DNA from: Pseudomonas sp. AN-1
GTDB taxonomy: Bacteria > Pseudomonadota > Gammaproteobacteria > Pseudomonadales > Pseudomonadaceae
DNA length: 64,000 bases
Reading direction: 5' to 3'
Assembly (NCBI RefSeq): GCF_034057115.1
Contig: NZ_CP139195.1
Span: 2,356,001 to 2,420,000 of the forward strand
Shown: piece by piece, positions 19,424 through 28,300 of the stretch
Numbering within the stretch: the first letter of the stretch is position 1
How the letters are laid out: each line of letters starts with the position of its first letter
Program-made: the position numbers and the translations under genes
Notes under the pieces: model-generated
The model's input: the letters and a program-made list of their open reading frames with translations, nothing else
What the model was told of the DNA's origin: nothing
Databases searched by the model: none

Positions 19424-19902
19424 AGAAGGAGCGCGGCTTCACCTTGATCGAGGTACTCATTGCCCTGCTCGTGCTGGCAGTCGGCCTGCTGGGCATGGCC
19501 AGCCTGATGATGACCAGCCTGCAATCGAGCCAGAGCGCCTACCTGCGCAGCCAAGCCAGCCTGCTGGCCCAGGACTTGGTCGAGCGCATGCGCGCAAATC
19601 GCAACCAGGCCATCAGCTCCAACAACTACACGCTAACAGCAAGCGCCAGCGCCACCACGAGTCCGGGATGCAGCAGTAGCGGCTGCTCGCCGAGCGCCCA
19701 GGCGCAACAGGACCTCCACGACTGGCGGGCCGCGCTGGAGGCTGGAATCCCGGGTGCCACAGCCAGCGTCGACCGAGCCAATAACAACGAGTACACCATC
19801 ACCATCGCCTGGGAGGAGAACGCCAGCGAGGATGTCGACAACGACCCCGACACCCCCAGGACACGCGTCCCTGCTACCTTCGAGCTGAGAGTCAACCTAT
19901 GA
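19420..19902 (+). CDS. pilV: Minor pilin PilV
   Basis: A 160-residue prepilin. Leader MKKERG then FTLIEVLIALLVLAVGLLGM, with Glu at mature position 5 (GspI/PilV type). The phrase RSQASLLAQDLVERMRANR is characteristic of PilV. A serine/cysteine-rich insert follows (CSSSGC). ATGA overlaps at both ends (fimU before, pilW after), so the operon is translationally coupled. Confidence 0.92.
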   Translation: MKKERGFTLIEVLIALLVLAVGLLGMASLMMTSLQSSQSAYLRSQASLLAQDLVERMRANRNQAISSNNYTLTASASATTSPGCSSSGCSPSAQAQQDLHDWRAALEAGIPGATASVDRANNNEYTITIAWEENASEDVDNDPDTPRTRVPATFELRVNL

Positions 19903-20540
19903 AGCGGCAACACGGCCTTTCTCTTGTCGAGCTGATGGTGGCAATCCTGATCAGCTCCCTCCTGCTGCTCGGCGTACTGCAGCTGTTCGGCAACAGCACC
20001 GAGTCCGATCGCACGGTCAACGCCCTAGCCCGTGTCCAGGAGGGCGGCCACGCCATCCTCGAGATAATAGGTACCGATGCGCGGCGTGCCGGTTACCAAG
20101 GCTGCAGCTCGATTGCCAACAAGACCACAGTCGGCAGCGTCACCTTTCCCGACGACGCCCTGGCTGCGGCTACCAAGAGCGTGACCTTCCGCTACGCGAC
20201 GAGGGAGGACACAGGAACCGATTTCAGCGCCAGCAACGCCTGCGACGGCGCCGCCCTGCACCTGCGGGCAGTCACCTATGCCCAGTGCACCAACGGCACG
20301 TCCCTGTGCATGACGCTGAACGGCGGCTCTGCCGACCCGATTCTCGACAATGCAGTGCTCGACAGCATCTTCTTCGGCATTCCCGAGGGCAACGCCACCC
20401 GCTGGGTCGAAAGCGCCAATGTCAGCGCCACGCAACTGGCCAGCGCCCAGGCCGTACGCATCCAGCTCACCCTCAACGACGCACGCACCGGAGTAACACG
20501 CACCTTCAGCGGCACCTACGAACTGAGGAACCGGATCTGA
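19899..20540 (+). CDS. pilW: Minor pilin PilW
   Basis: A 213-residue prepilin of the GspJ/PilW type. Leader MKRQHG then LSLVELMVAILISSLLLLG. The motif AILEIIGTDARRAGYQGC is typical of PilW. It belongs to the priming complex that carries PilY1. Starts by ATGA overlap with pilV; its TGA overlaps the pilX ATG by one base. Confidence 0.9.
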   Translation: MKRQHGLSLVELMVAILISSLLLLGVLQLFGNSTESDRTVNALARVQEGGHAILEIIGTDARRAGYQGCSSIANKTTVGSVTFPDDALAAATKSVTFRYATREDTGTDFSASNACDGAALHLRAVTYAQCTNGTSLCMTLNGGSADPILDNAVLDSIFFGIPEGNATRWVESANVSATQLASAQAVRIQLTLNDARTGVTRTFSGTYELRNRI

Positions 20541-21016
20541 TGAACACACATAACCGACAAGGAGGCATGGTCCTGCTGGTCAGCCTGGTATTGCTGCTGG
20601 TGCTCACCATCATCGCCATCACCGCTGCCAACACGTCCTCCCTGCAGGTGCGCATCGCCGCCAACAGCAAGCAACAGAACGTCGCCTTCCAGGCTGCCGA
20701 GAGTGGCATCCGCGAATGGCTGGCCGACTTTGCGGAAGACCCTGCAATCGAAGCCCTGACGGTCACTGGCAACCTGCAGGCTACAGCAAAGACCGTACCG
20801 TACCAGGCCAGCGCAGCAACCCCTGGCACCTGCTGGGACGTGATCCCCGCCTATTCGCTGGACGCCTCGGAGGACAACACCAGCTTCCAGTACGCCTGCT
20901 TCAACATCCAGAGCACCGGCAAGGCCTGCGCTGATGCCACCGAGAACGCCAACTGCCCTGACGACAGCCAGTTGGCACAGGCCGAACATCTTCAGGGTCA
21001 TCTGGTCCGCTACTGA
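20540..21016 (+). CDS. pilX: Minor pilin PilX
   Basis: A 158-residue PilX/GspK-like minor pilin. The leader MNTHNRQGG is followed by MVLLVSLVLLLVLTIIAI; unlike the others it has no Glu at mature position 5, as in GspK-type tip pilins. AFQAAESGIREW is the conserved PilX motif. Two C-terminal cysteines. The next gene, pilY1, begins 11 bases later. Confidence 0.88.
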   Translation: MNTHNRQGGMVLLVSLVLLLVLTIIAITAANTSSLQVRIAANSKQQNVAFQAAESGIREWLADFAEDPAIEALTVTGNLQATAKTVPYQASAATPGTCWDVIPAYSLDASEDNTSFQYACFNIQSTGKACADATENANCPDDSQLAQAEHLQGHLVRY

Positions 21017-21027
21017 CAGGACAAGGA

Positions 21028-24000
21028 ATGAATGTCATGAACCTCTGCCACGCCCTCAAACCATTCCTGGCTTCCGCCCTGCTTTCCAGCCTGATCCTGC
21101 AGGCTGGCCTCAGCCAAGCCGACGACACGGAGATCTTCTTCGGCGGCCCGACCATCGACAACAACACCCGCCCCAACGTGCTATTCATTCTGGACAACTC
21201 CGGCTCGATGGCCTGGCGTCTGGACCGTAACGACCCCGCCAGCTCCGGCCAGAAGTCCCGGCTAATGGTATTGAAGGAATCCTTCGCCGACATTCTCAAC
21301 AATACCAGCGACATCAACATCGGCGTCATGGTGCTGAACGCCCGCACCGAGTACGGCAGCTCTCGCTACATGTTCCCCGTACGCAACATTGATGACACCC
21401 TGGGTGGCAGTGCAGAACTGAGTGGCGGCAACGCCGGCATCCTGCAGTCCTCCGACGACGCCTCGCAGCGCATCAGCCCGGCCGGCGATGCCGTGATCGA
21501 TGACCCGACGCTGCTGATGGGCAGCACCGCCATGACCGGAAATATACCGGGCAGGATCAGCAGCGCGCTGACCTCTGCCAACAGCTTCTTTCGCCACCTG
21601 CATACGACTGGTAAGGGGAAAAACCAGGTCACCACCGAGTATGCCTGCCGAATGGACCCGCCCTTGCGCAGCAACGACGACTACTGCGACAACGACGAAC
21701 TGAGCGAAATCAACCTGCAGCGCGACACCTCCTCCCAGGCCCTGTTCCGCTTCGAGGGCCTGAATCTGCCTGCCAATGCGATCGTCACCAGCGCCTACAT
21801 CGACATCACCCCTACCAACACGCCAAGCGGCAACCGAAAAAGCCTGAAGCTCGACGTGATGGTGGAAAACAGCAAGACCCCTGGGCGCCTCAACGACAAC
21901 AGCACGTTTGGCGGGCGGACCTACCAGGACACCGCGGTCGTCCAGGTCAACGGCTGGAGCGACGGGGCACGCGTCGCCATCGACCTGCTCGACCAGGTCA
22001 AGGCTCTGCTAGCAGCCACCCCGGCGGCAGACCCGGTCCAGGGGCTGTTCGTACGCTTCTCCGGCAACTCGGCCAACAACAAAAGCCAGCAATACACCTT
22101 CTGCGCCAACGACTGCCCGAGCGGCGAGGCGCCCACCCTGGTCATCGAATACAGCGCGCCGGGCAATGGCACTGAGACCGAGCAGCGCATGGCCGCCCTG
22201 CGCTTCCAGGAGGTCAGCATCCCCCAAGGCGCCACCATCAGCTCGGCCCATATCAGCTTCGTACCGGCTGCCAGCAACAGCGAGCCGGTCACCTTCGAGG
22301 TGCGCGCCGAAAGGACCGGAGATGCCAGCCAGTTCGTCGCCGGCAGCAACCTCGCAGGACGCAGCAAGACTACCGCCGTGACCACCTGGGCAGCCGAGCC
22401 ATGGATAACAGAAAACCCACCCGTGCCGGTGCAGGGGCCGGACGTCACCCAGTTGGTGCAGGAGGTGGTGAACCTCTCCACCTGGTGCGGCAACAATACG
22501 ATGGCCTTCCATATCACCCCCACCTCCGGTAGCGGCCTGCGCAGCGCCCACAGTTTCGATGGCGCCGGGGGCCTGCAGCCGATCCTGAACGTCAGCTATA
22601 CCGGCGGCAGCGAGGGGTGCATGCAGGATATCGTCGAGGTCCGCATCACCGACCAGAAGAACGACGCCTACCAGAACTCCTCCGGCCAGGTGACGCTCGG
22701 CGATCTGCAACTGCCATTGAGCCGTAACCGAATCGGTGCCCGCTTCGAGGACCTGCCGGTCAGCCGGGATGCAGAAGTCGTCGAAGCCAAGGTGATCATC
22801 ACCCCAGCCAACACCGTGGCCAATCCTACCCAGAGCATAGGGCTCAGATTCCAGGACAGTGCCAACGGCAGCGCCTTCAGCGCCAACTCCTCCAACCTGA
22901 GCAGCAACCGGGACCTGACCTCCACAACCTACTGTTCGATCAGCAGCAGCTGGCGTGCAGGCGTACCAGTCATATGCGATGTCAGCAGCACGGTACTGAC
23001 CAACATCTTCGCCAAAAGCAGCTGGTACCGTGGCAACCCCCTCAACCTGTTCCTCGTCCAGAGCGCCGACAGCGATCTCAAGGTCGCCTCCTACGAAGCC
23101 AACCCGGCCCAATCGATCAAGCTGCGCCTCAAGTTGCGCGACGGCGGATCTTCGGTGACCGTCCGCCAGCACCTGAACTCCCTGGTGCAGAGCATGACGG
23201 CCAATAACAATACCCCTATCGTGCGGACCCTGTATGACGCAGCCCGATACTACCGTGGCGACGTTGCCGGGCGCACCAGCCCGATCGACAGCGCCTGCCA
23301 GGCGAACCACCTGGTGCTGCTGACCGATGGCCAGGCCTACAGCCCCTATGATGATCCCAGAAGCGACGTTGCCAAGCTGATAGGCAGCGACTGTAACGGC
23401 GACGCCACTGACAGCGATGAACAGTGCGCCCGCAGCCTGACGAAATGGCTGGCGGATAACGACCAATCCGCCACCATCGAAGGCGACAACCTCATCACCA
23501 CCCACACCGTGGGCTTCGCCCTCGATGCAAGCGGCACCAAGACCAGCGCCCAGGTCAAGAAGTTCCTTAGCGATCTTGCCACCAACGGGGGGGGGGCCGC
23601 CTACACTGCCGAAAGCGCCGGCGAGCTAAGCGCCGCCTTCAACCGCATCATCCAGGAGGTGCTCGCCACCAACACCACCTTCGTCAACGCCAGCGCTCCC
23701 ATCAACAGCTTCAACCGTCAGGACAACAAGGACCAGCTGTACTTTGCCCTGTTCCGCCCCTCCGATCGGGACCGCTGGGCAGGCAATCTGAAGCGCTACC
23801 GCATGAAGATCGAGGACGGAGTGGCCACCATCGTCGATGCCGATGGGGTCTCGGCCATCGATCCGAATACCGGCTTCTTCCGCGATAATGCCCGCAGCTT
23901 CTGGACCAGCGAGCGCGATGGCAGCGACGTCACGCTCGGCGGAGCCGCCCACAAACTGCCGACTCCGGACAACCGCAAGCTGTACACCTACCACGGCGAC

Positions 24001-25785
24001 TCGCCGGTTTCGCCCGTCGCCCTGAGCAACTACCCGATCAGCACCAGCAACTCCCGGCTGACCCCTGAACTTCTGGGGGTCAGCGAAGAGGACAAAGAAG
24101 AACTCCTCGACTACATTCGCGGCCTCGACAGCGAGGGCAACCCGCGCAAGGGACTGGGCGACCCCATCCACTCCAGCCCGCGCCTGGTGACTTACAAGTG
24201 CGAGTCCTACTCGGGCGACGAATGTGTCGACGAGGACCAGGCGGCCATCATGGGTACCAACGAAGGCTTCATCCACCTGTTCGATACCGATACCGGCAAG
24301 GAGCACTTCGCCTTCATGCCCGAGGCCCTGCTGCCGAACATCAAGTACCTGCAGGACAACGCCAAGTCTTCCTCACAGAAACCTCGTCGCTACGGGATGG
24401 ACAATACCGTTGCCCTGTGGGTCAACGATGCCAACAACAATGGCGTCATCTATGGCGGCAAGAACCCGGAAACCGGTGCCACGATCTCCGGAAAGAACTC
24501 CGGCGAGTTCGTCTATGCCTACGCCACCATGGGCCGCGGCGGACGCAACATCTACGCACTGGACATCACCGACCGAGACAGCCCCAAGCTGCTGTGGCAG
24601 ATCATCGGCGGCAGCACCAGTGGCTTCGAGCATCTGGGACAGACCTGGTCGGCACCGGTCAAGGCCCGGATCCAGGTGGGCAGCACAGTCCGCGACGTAC
24701 TGATCTTCGGCGGCGGCTACGATGCCAGCCAGGACGATCTCAACAGTTCGGACAGCACCCGGACTGCCGATGGCATGGGCAATGCCATCTACATCGTCGA
24801 CGCCAAGACAGGCGCAAAGATCTGGTCCGCCGGCAGCGACGACAGTCACGACCTGCAACTGGCCAAGATGCAATACAGCATCCCCAGCAAGGTGCGCGTG
24901 ATCGACATACAGGCACAGGCTACCACCCAGGTGGATGAGGATAGCGGTCGCCTCGAGTCCGGCGGGGTGCTGGTCCATGACACGGAGAAGCTGGCCGATC
25001 AGATATTCGTCGGCGACATGGGCGGCCAGATCTGGCGCTTTTTCATCAACCACGGCAGCAGTGGTGCGAACCTTGTCACCGCCGGGGGTAGCAGCGGCAA
25101 TGGCGTGTTCGCCAGCGTCGGAGGCGATACCCCGGCCTCTGCCCGGCGCTTCTATCACGAGCCGGATGTATCCTTGCTGAAGGTCGGCAGCACGCCGACC
25201 CTGACCGTCAACATCGGCAGCGGCTACCGTGGCCACCCGCTCAACAAGTTCATCGACGATCGCTTCTACTCCTTCCGTACCGACATCCTGTTCAAGAACG
25301 GCAACGAAGGCACCCTGACCGAAGGCGACATGTACGATGCGACGCAAAACCTGGTCCAGGCTGGCAACGCAGGGCAGCAGGCGACCGCCCAGGCGGCCTT
25401 CGCCGAGACCCATGGCGGCTGGTATATCACCCTGAAGGGCGATGGCGAAAAGGTACTCTCCCGCGCCCTGACCGCCGGGGGCTCGGTGTACTTCAACACC
25501 TACGAGCCGACCGCCGGCAGAGGGGTCTGCAGCGCCTCGATCGGCAAGAACCGCGCCTACTCGGTACGCCTGGCCAATGCCACCCCGACGTCCGTGCCGC
25601 TGGATGGCAACGGCAGCTACGAGGATCGCTATCAGGACAGCAACAGCGGCGGCATCTCCAGCGACCCGCAGCTGTTCTGCCAGGGCGACAACTGCTTTAT
25701 CCTGCCCGACCCCTCGGTGGCCCCCACAGCTGTCACCACGCCGCCGCTCGGCAAGACCTACTGGATAGACGAGACCAGCGACTAA
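21028..25785 (+). CDS. pilY1: PilY1-type pilus tip adhesin, enlarged, split vWA domain
   Basis: A 1585-residue secreted adhesin, against about 1160 in P. aeruginosa. A signal peptide ends near LSQADD. A von Willebrand A domain starts at residue 50 with MIDAS D56-N-S58-G-S60, but its second half, with LLTDG (D767), comes only after about 470 inserted residues. The insert has three similar beta-rich segments (about 238-372, 387-521, 567-707) of the kind seen in disaggregatase-like sandwich domains. The C-terminal 600 residues form the PilY1 beta-propeller, with a calcium-loop-like NDANNNG (around 1133-1139). An RGD sits at about 743. Ten consecutive G bases code GGG at about 854. PilY1 caps the pilus and acts in attachment and surface sensing. 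Confidence 0.9.
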   Translation: MNVMNLCHALKPFLASALLSSLILQAGLSQADDTEIFFGGPTIDNNTRPNVLFILDNSGSMAWRLDRNDPASSGQKSRLMVLKESFADILNNTSDINIGVMVLNARTEYGSSRYMFPVRNIDDTLGGSAELSGGNAGILQSSDDASQRISPAGDAVIDDPTLLMGSTAMTGNIPGRISSALTSANSFFRHLHTTGKGKNQVTTEYACRMDPPLRSNDDYCDNDELSEINLQRDTSSQALFRFEGLNLPANAIVTSAYIDITPTNTPSGNRKSLKLDVMVENSKTPGRLNDNSTFGGRTYQDTAVVQVNGWSDGARVAIDLLDQVKALLAATPAADPVQGLFVRFSGNSANNKSQQYTFCANDCPSGEAPTLVIEYSAPGNGTETEQRMAALRFQEVSIPQGATISSAHISFVPAASNSEPVTFEVRAERTGDASQFVAGSNLAGRSKTTAVTTWAAEPWITENPPVPVQGPDVTQLVQEVVNLSTWCGNNTMAFHITPTSGSGLRSAHSFDGAGGLQPILNVSYTGGSEGCMQDIVEVRITDQKNDAYQNSSGQVTLGDLQLPLSRNRIGARFEDLPVSRDAEVVEAKVIITPANTVANPTQSIGLRFQDSANGSAFSANSSNLSSNRDLTSTTYCSISSSWRAGVPVICDVSSTVLTNIFAKSSWYRGNPLNLFLVQSADSDLKVASYEANPAQSIKLRLKLRDGGSSVTVRQHLNSLVQSMTANNNTPIVRTLYDAARYYRGDVAGRTSPIDSACQANHLVLLTDGQAYSPYDDPRSDVAKLIGSDCNGDATDSDEQCARSLTKWLADNDQSATIEGDNLITTHTVGFALDASGTKTSAQVKKFLSDLATNGGGAAYTAESAGELSAAFNRIIQEVLATNTTFVNASAPINSFNRQDNKDQLYFALFRPSDRDRWAGNLKRYRMKIEDGVATIVDADGVSAIDPNTGFFRDNARSFWTSERDGSDVTLGGAAHKLPTPDNRKLYTYHGDSPVSPVALSNYPISTSNSRLTPELLGVSEEDKEELLDYIRGLDSEGNPRKGLGDPIHSSPRLVTYKCESYSGDECVDEDQAAIMGTNEGFIHLFDTDTGKEHFAFMPEALLPNIKYLQDNAKSSSQKPRRYGMDNTVALWVNDANNNGVIYGGKNPETGATISGKNSGEFVYAYATMGRGGRNIYALDITDRDSPKLLWQIIGGSTSGFEHLGQTWSAPVKARIQVGSTVRDVLIFGGGYDASQDDLNSSDSTRTADGMGNAIYIVDAKTGAKIWSAGSDDSHDLQLAKMQYSIPSKVRVIDIQAQATTQVDEDSGRLESGGVLVHDTEKLADQIFVGDMGGQIWRFFINHGSSGANLVTAGGSSGNGVFASVGGDTPASARRFYHEPDVSLLKVGSTPTLTVNIGSGYRGHPLNKFIDDRFYSFRTDILFKNGNEGTLTEGDMYDATQNLVQAGNAGQQATAQAAFAETHGGWYITLKGDGEKVLSRALTAGGSVYFNTYEPTAGRGVCSASIGKNRAYSVRLANATPTSVPLDGNGSYEDRYQDSNSGGISSDPQLFCQGDNCFILPDPSVAPTAVTTPPLGKTYWIDETSD
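23587..23596 (+). repeat. Homopolymer run of ten G inside pilY1
   Basis: ACCAAC is followed by ten G then CC; it codes Asn-Gly-Gly-Gly-Ala. Gain or loss of one base would shift the frame near codon 854 and remove the whole beta-propeller. Confidence 0.9.
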
Positions 25786-25793
25786 ACATGGAT

Positions 25794-25817
25794 CCGGGGC
25801 ACCTCAGGGTGCCCCGG
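25794..25817 (+). terminator. Hairpin between pilY1 and pilE
   Basis: Ten-base stem CCGGGGCACC/GGTGCCCCGG with loop TCAG, followed by CCCTTTACC. It lies 9 bases after the pilY1 stop and may lower read-through into pilE. Confidence 0.55.
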
Positions 25818-25843
25818 CCCTTTACCGTCGAGAGCATTACAGA

Positions 25844-26266
25844 ATGAAAGCACAGCAAGGCTTCACACTGATTGAGCTGATGATAGTCGTGGCGATCATC
25901 GGCATTCTTGCCGCCATTGCCCTACCCAGCTACCAGGGCTATCTGCTCCGCGCCTCCTGCGAGAACACCAAGTCCGTACTCGCCGGGGCGGCGAACGTGC
26001 TGGAGCGCTATCGAGCGCAGAACAACCGTTACACCGATGCTGATGGCAACGCGGCTCCCTTGGGCATCTACTCGGCTGCCCCGGTGGATGGGGCCAGCAA
26101 ACACGCCACCGTCGCCGTCAGTGCGGTTACCGCGACGAGCTATACCCTGACCGCCACGGGTACGGGTCGGCTGGCCGGCAAGGGCACCCTGACCCTGGAC
26201 TCCAGCGGGGCGCGCGGTGGCAGCGGGGCGCTGGCCAATGCCTGGGGGAGCTGCAACGGCCTCTGA
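25844..26266 (+). CDS. pilE: Minor pilin PilE
   Basis: A 140-residue type IV minor pilin. Leader MKAQQG then [20 protein letters not shown], Glu at mature position 5, followed by the PilE-type [28 protein letters not shown]; a C-terminal cysteine closes the D-region. It follows pilY1 by 58 bases; the pilY2 gene found between them in P. aeruginosa is absent. Confidence 0.92.
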   Translation: MKAQQGFTLIELMIVVAIIGILAAIALPSYQGYLLRASCENTKSVLAGAANVLERYRAQNNRYTDADGNAAPLGIYSAAPVDGASKHATVAVSAVTATSYTLTATGTGRLAGKGTLTLDSSGARGGSGALANAWGSCNGL

Positions 26267-26273
26267 AAGAAAA

Positions 26274-26294
26274 ACGGGGCGCATGGCGCCCCGT
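26274..26294. terminator. Terminator between pilE and ispH
   Basis: Nine-base stem ACGGGGCGC/GCGCCCCGT with loop ATG, preceded by A-rich sequence. It can serve pilE and, read the other way with its A-run as T-run, the convergent ispH. Confidence 0.7.
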
Positions 26295-26313
26295 TCTGCA
26301 TTGAGCTGATCGG

Positions 26314-27258
26314 TTACAACTCCTTCACCCGCAACTCCTTCGGCATGGCGAAGGTCACGTTCTCCGGCTCGCCGTCCAGCTCGCACACCTCGTCGGCACC
26401 CCATTCGCGCAGGCGGGCGATGACGCCCTGGACCAGCACCTCCGGCGCCGAGGCGCCGGCGGTGATGCCGATCTTCAGCTTGCCGTCGAACCATTCGCGC
26501 CGGAGGTCGTCGGCGCCGTCGATCAGGTAGGCCGGGGTGCCCATGCGTTCGGCCAGTTCGCGCAGGCGGTTGGAGTTGGAGCTGTTGGGGCTGCCGACCA
26601 CCAGCAGCAGGTCGCAGTCCTCGGCGAGCTGCTTGACCGCATCCTGGCGGTTCTGGGTGGCGTAGCAGATGTCACTCTTGCGCGGCCCCTGGATGGCCGG
26701 GAAGCGCTCGCGCAGGGCGTCGATGACCTTCGAGGTGTCGTCCATCGACAGGGTGGTCTGGGTGACGTAGGCCAGCGCCGCGGGGTTGCCCACCTCGAGA
26801 CGGGCGACGTCGTCCTCGTCCTCGACCAGGTAGATGGCGCCGCCGTTGCGGTTGTCGTACTGGCCCATGGTGCCCTCCACCTCGGGGTGGCCGGCGTGGC
26901 CGATGAGGATGCACTCCTGGCCGTCGCGGCTGTAGCGGGCGACTTCCAGGTGCACCTTGGTGACCAGCGGGCAGGTGGCGTCGAACACGCGTAGGCCGCG
27001 GCGGGCCGCCTCGTCGCGCACCGCCTGGGACACGCCGTGGGCACTGAAGATGACGATGACATCGTCGGGCACCTGGTCGAGCTCCTCGACAAAGACGGCG
27101 CCGCGCGCGCGCAGGCCCTCGACGACGAACTTGTTGTGTACCACTTCGTGGCGCACGTAGATCGGCGGGCCGAACACGTCGAGGGCGCGGTTGACGATCT
27201 CGATGGCGCGGTCGACACCGGCGCAGAAGCCGCGGGGGTTGGCGAGGGTGATTTGCAT
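26314..27258 (-). CDS. ispH: 4-hydroxy-3-methylbut-2-enyl diphosphate reductase
   Basis: A 314-residue iron-sulfur enzyme, the last step of the MEP isoprenoid pathway (HMBPP to IPP and DMAPP). Cluster cysteines: C12 in [11 protein letters not shown], one in FDATCPLV, one in [11 protein letters not shown]. Further family motifs: [46 protein letters not shown]. The ATG at 27258 gives the exact family length; the frame is open 27 bases further. Followed by the fkpB-lspA-ileS-ribF block in the usual pseudomonad order. Confidence 0.97.
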   Translation of the reverse strand: MQITLANPRGFCAGVDRAIEIVNRALDVFGPPIYVRHEVVHNKFVVEGLRARGAVFVEELDQVPDDVIVIFSAHGVSQAVRDEAARRGLRVFDATCPLVTKVHLEVARYSRDGQECILIGHAGHPEVEGTMGQYDNRNGGAIYLVEDEDDVARLEVGNPAALAYVTQTTLSMDDTSKVIDALRERFPAIQGPRKSDICYATQNRQDAVKQLAEDCDLLLVVGSPNSSNSNRLRELAERMGTPAYLIDGADDLRREWFDGKLKIGITAGASAPEVLVQGVIARLREWGADEVCELDGEPENVTFAMPKELRVKEL

Positions 27259-27316
27259 GGCTGGTCTCGGCACGCGGAAATTCAAGGGGGGCGCACGCCA
27301 GGCCTACGGCGTGGTT

Positions 27317-27346
27317 GGCGGGTTACGGCCTGCGGCCTAACCCGCC
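27317..27346. repeat. Intergenic inverted repeat GGCGGGTTA...TAACCCGCC
   Basis: Nine-base arms around a GGCC-rich core in the gap between ispH and fkpB, just after the fkpB stop. Similar GGGTTA/TAACCC elements are common between genes in gammaproteobacteria. It could also stop fkpB transcription. Confidence 0.5.
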
Positions 27347-27357
27347 CTACTACAGGC

Positions 27358-27795
27358 TCAGGCCGGCTGCACGTCGACGATTTCCACGTCGAAGGTCAGG
27401 CGCTTGCCGGCCAGCGGGTGGTTGAAGTCGATGGTCACCTGGGCATCGTCGAACTGCCTGACCACGCCCGGCAGCTCGGCGTTGGCGGCATCGTTGAAGA
27501 TGATCAGCAGCCCTTCGGACAGCTCCATGCCCTCGAAGTTGCCGCGCGGCATGACCTGCACGTTCTGCGGGTTGGGCTGACCGAAGCCGTGCTCCGGCTC
27601 GATGGCGATCGAACGCTTGTCGCCGGCCTTGAGGCCGTAGAGGGCCTGCTCGAAGCCGGGCAGCAGGTTGCCGTCGCCGACCTTGAACACGGCCGGGCTC
27701 TTGTCGAAGGTGCTGTCGACCACGTCGCCCGACTCGAGCTTGATGGCGAAGTGCAGGGTTACCTGGCGCTCGGGGCCGATGCGCTGTTCAGTCAT
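27358..27795 (-). CDS. fkpB: FKBP-type peptidyl-prolyl isomerase (FkpB/SlpA)
   Basis: A 145-residue cytosolic prolyl isomerase of the SlpA/FkpB type: short FKBP core (VTLHFAIKLESGDVVDSTF; GDGNLLPGFEQALYGLKAGDK) with the IF insert, ending VTIDFNHPLAGKRLTFDVEIV. Its start overlaps the end of lspA by 8 bases. A place between lspA and ispH is standard for this gene. Confidence 0.92.
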   Translation of the reverse strand: MTEQRIGPERQVTLHFAIKLESGDVVDSTFDKSPAVFKVGDGNLLPGFEQALYGLKAGDKRSIAIEPEHGFGQPNPQNVQVMPRGNFEGMELSEGLLIIFNDAANAELPGVVRQFDDAQVTIDFNHPLAGKRLTFDVEIVDVQPA

Positions 27796-28300
27796 TGCGG
27801 TCTCCGCTTTTCTCGGATTTGAACATGTCCAGGGCCAGCAGCACGGCGCCGACGCTGATGGCGCAGTCGGCGATGTTGAAGGCCGGGAAATACCAGCGGT
27901 TCTGCCAGTGGACCAGGATGAAGTCGATCACGTGGCCGTAGGCCACGCGATCGAACAGGTTGCCCAGCGCACCGCCCAGCACCAGCGCCAGGCCCAGCGC
28001 CAGCCAGCCCTGGCCGCGGCGCGGCAGGCGCCTGAGCCAGACCACCAGCACGGCGCTGACGCCGATGGCGATGACGGCGAACAGCCAGCGCTGCCAGCCG
28101 CCGTGGTCGGCGAGGAAGCTGAAGGCGGCGCCGGTATTGTAGGCCAGGGTCCAGCTGAAGTAGTCGGGAATGACCACGATCTGCTGGTACATCTGCAGGC
28201 TGCCCTCGAAGTACAGCTTGGTGACCTGGTCGAGCACGAAGACGATCGCGCTCAGCCACAGCCACGGCAGGGCGCCGAAGCGCCCGGCGGTCTCAGGCAT
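27788..28300 (-). CDS. lspA: Lipoprotein signal peptidase II
   Basis: A 170-residue inner-membrane aspartyl protease that removes signal peptides from prolipoproteins. Four hydrophobic helices; catalytic aspartates in [19 protein letters not shown] and in [18 protein letters not shown] near the N-terminus is conserved. The ATG at 28300 lies inside the end of ileS (8-base overlap), and the end overlaps fkpB by 8 bases. Confidence 0.96.
   Translation of the reverse strand: MPETAGRFGALPWLWLSAIVFVLDQVTKLYFEGSLQMYQQIVVIPDYFSWTLAYNTGAAFSFLADHGGWQRWLFAVIAIGVSAVLVVWLRRLPRRGQGWLALGLALVLGGALGNLFDRVAYGHVIDFILVHWQNRWYFPAFNIADCAISVGAVLLALDMFKSEKSGDRND

Noticed and set aside
23254-23262. RGD tripeptide in PilY1 as an integrin-binding motif like that of P. 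aeruginosa
   Set aside because: It lies in the vWA half, not in the place of the P. aeruginosa motif, and a tripeptide alone is weak evidence.
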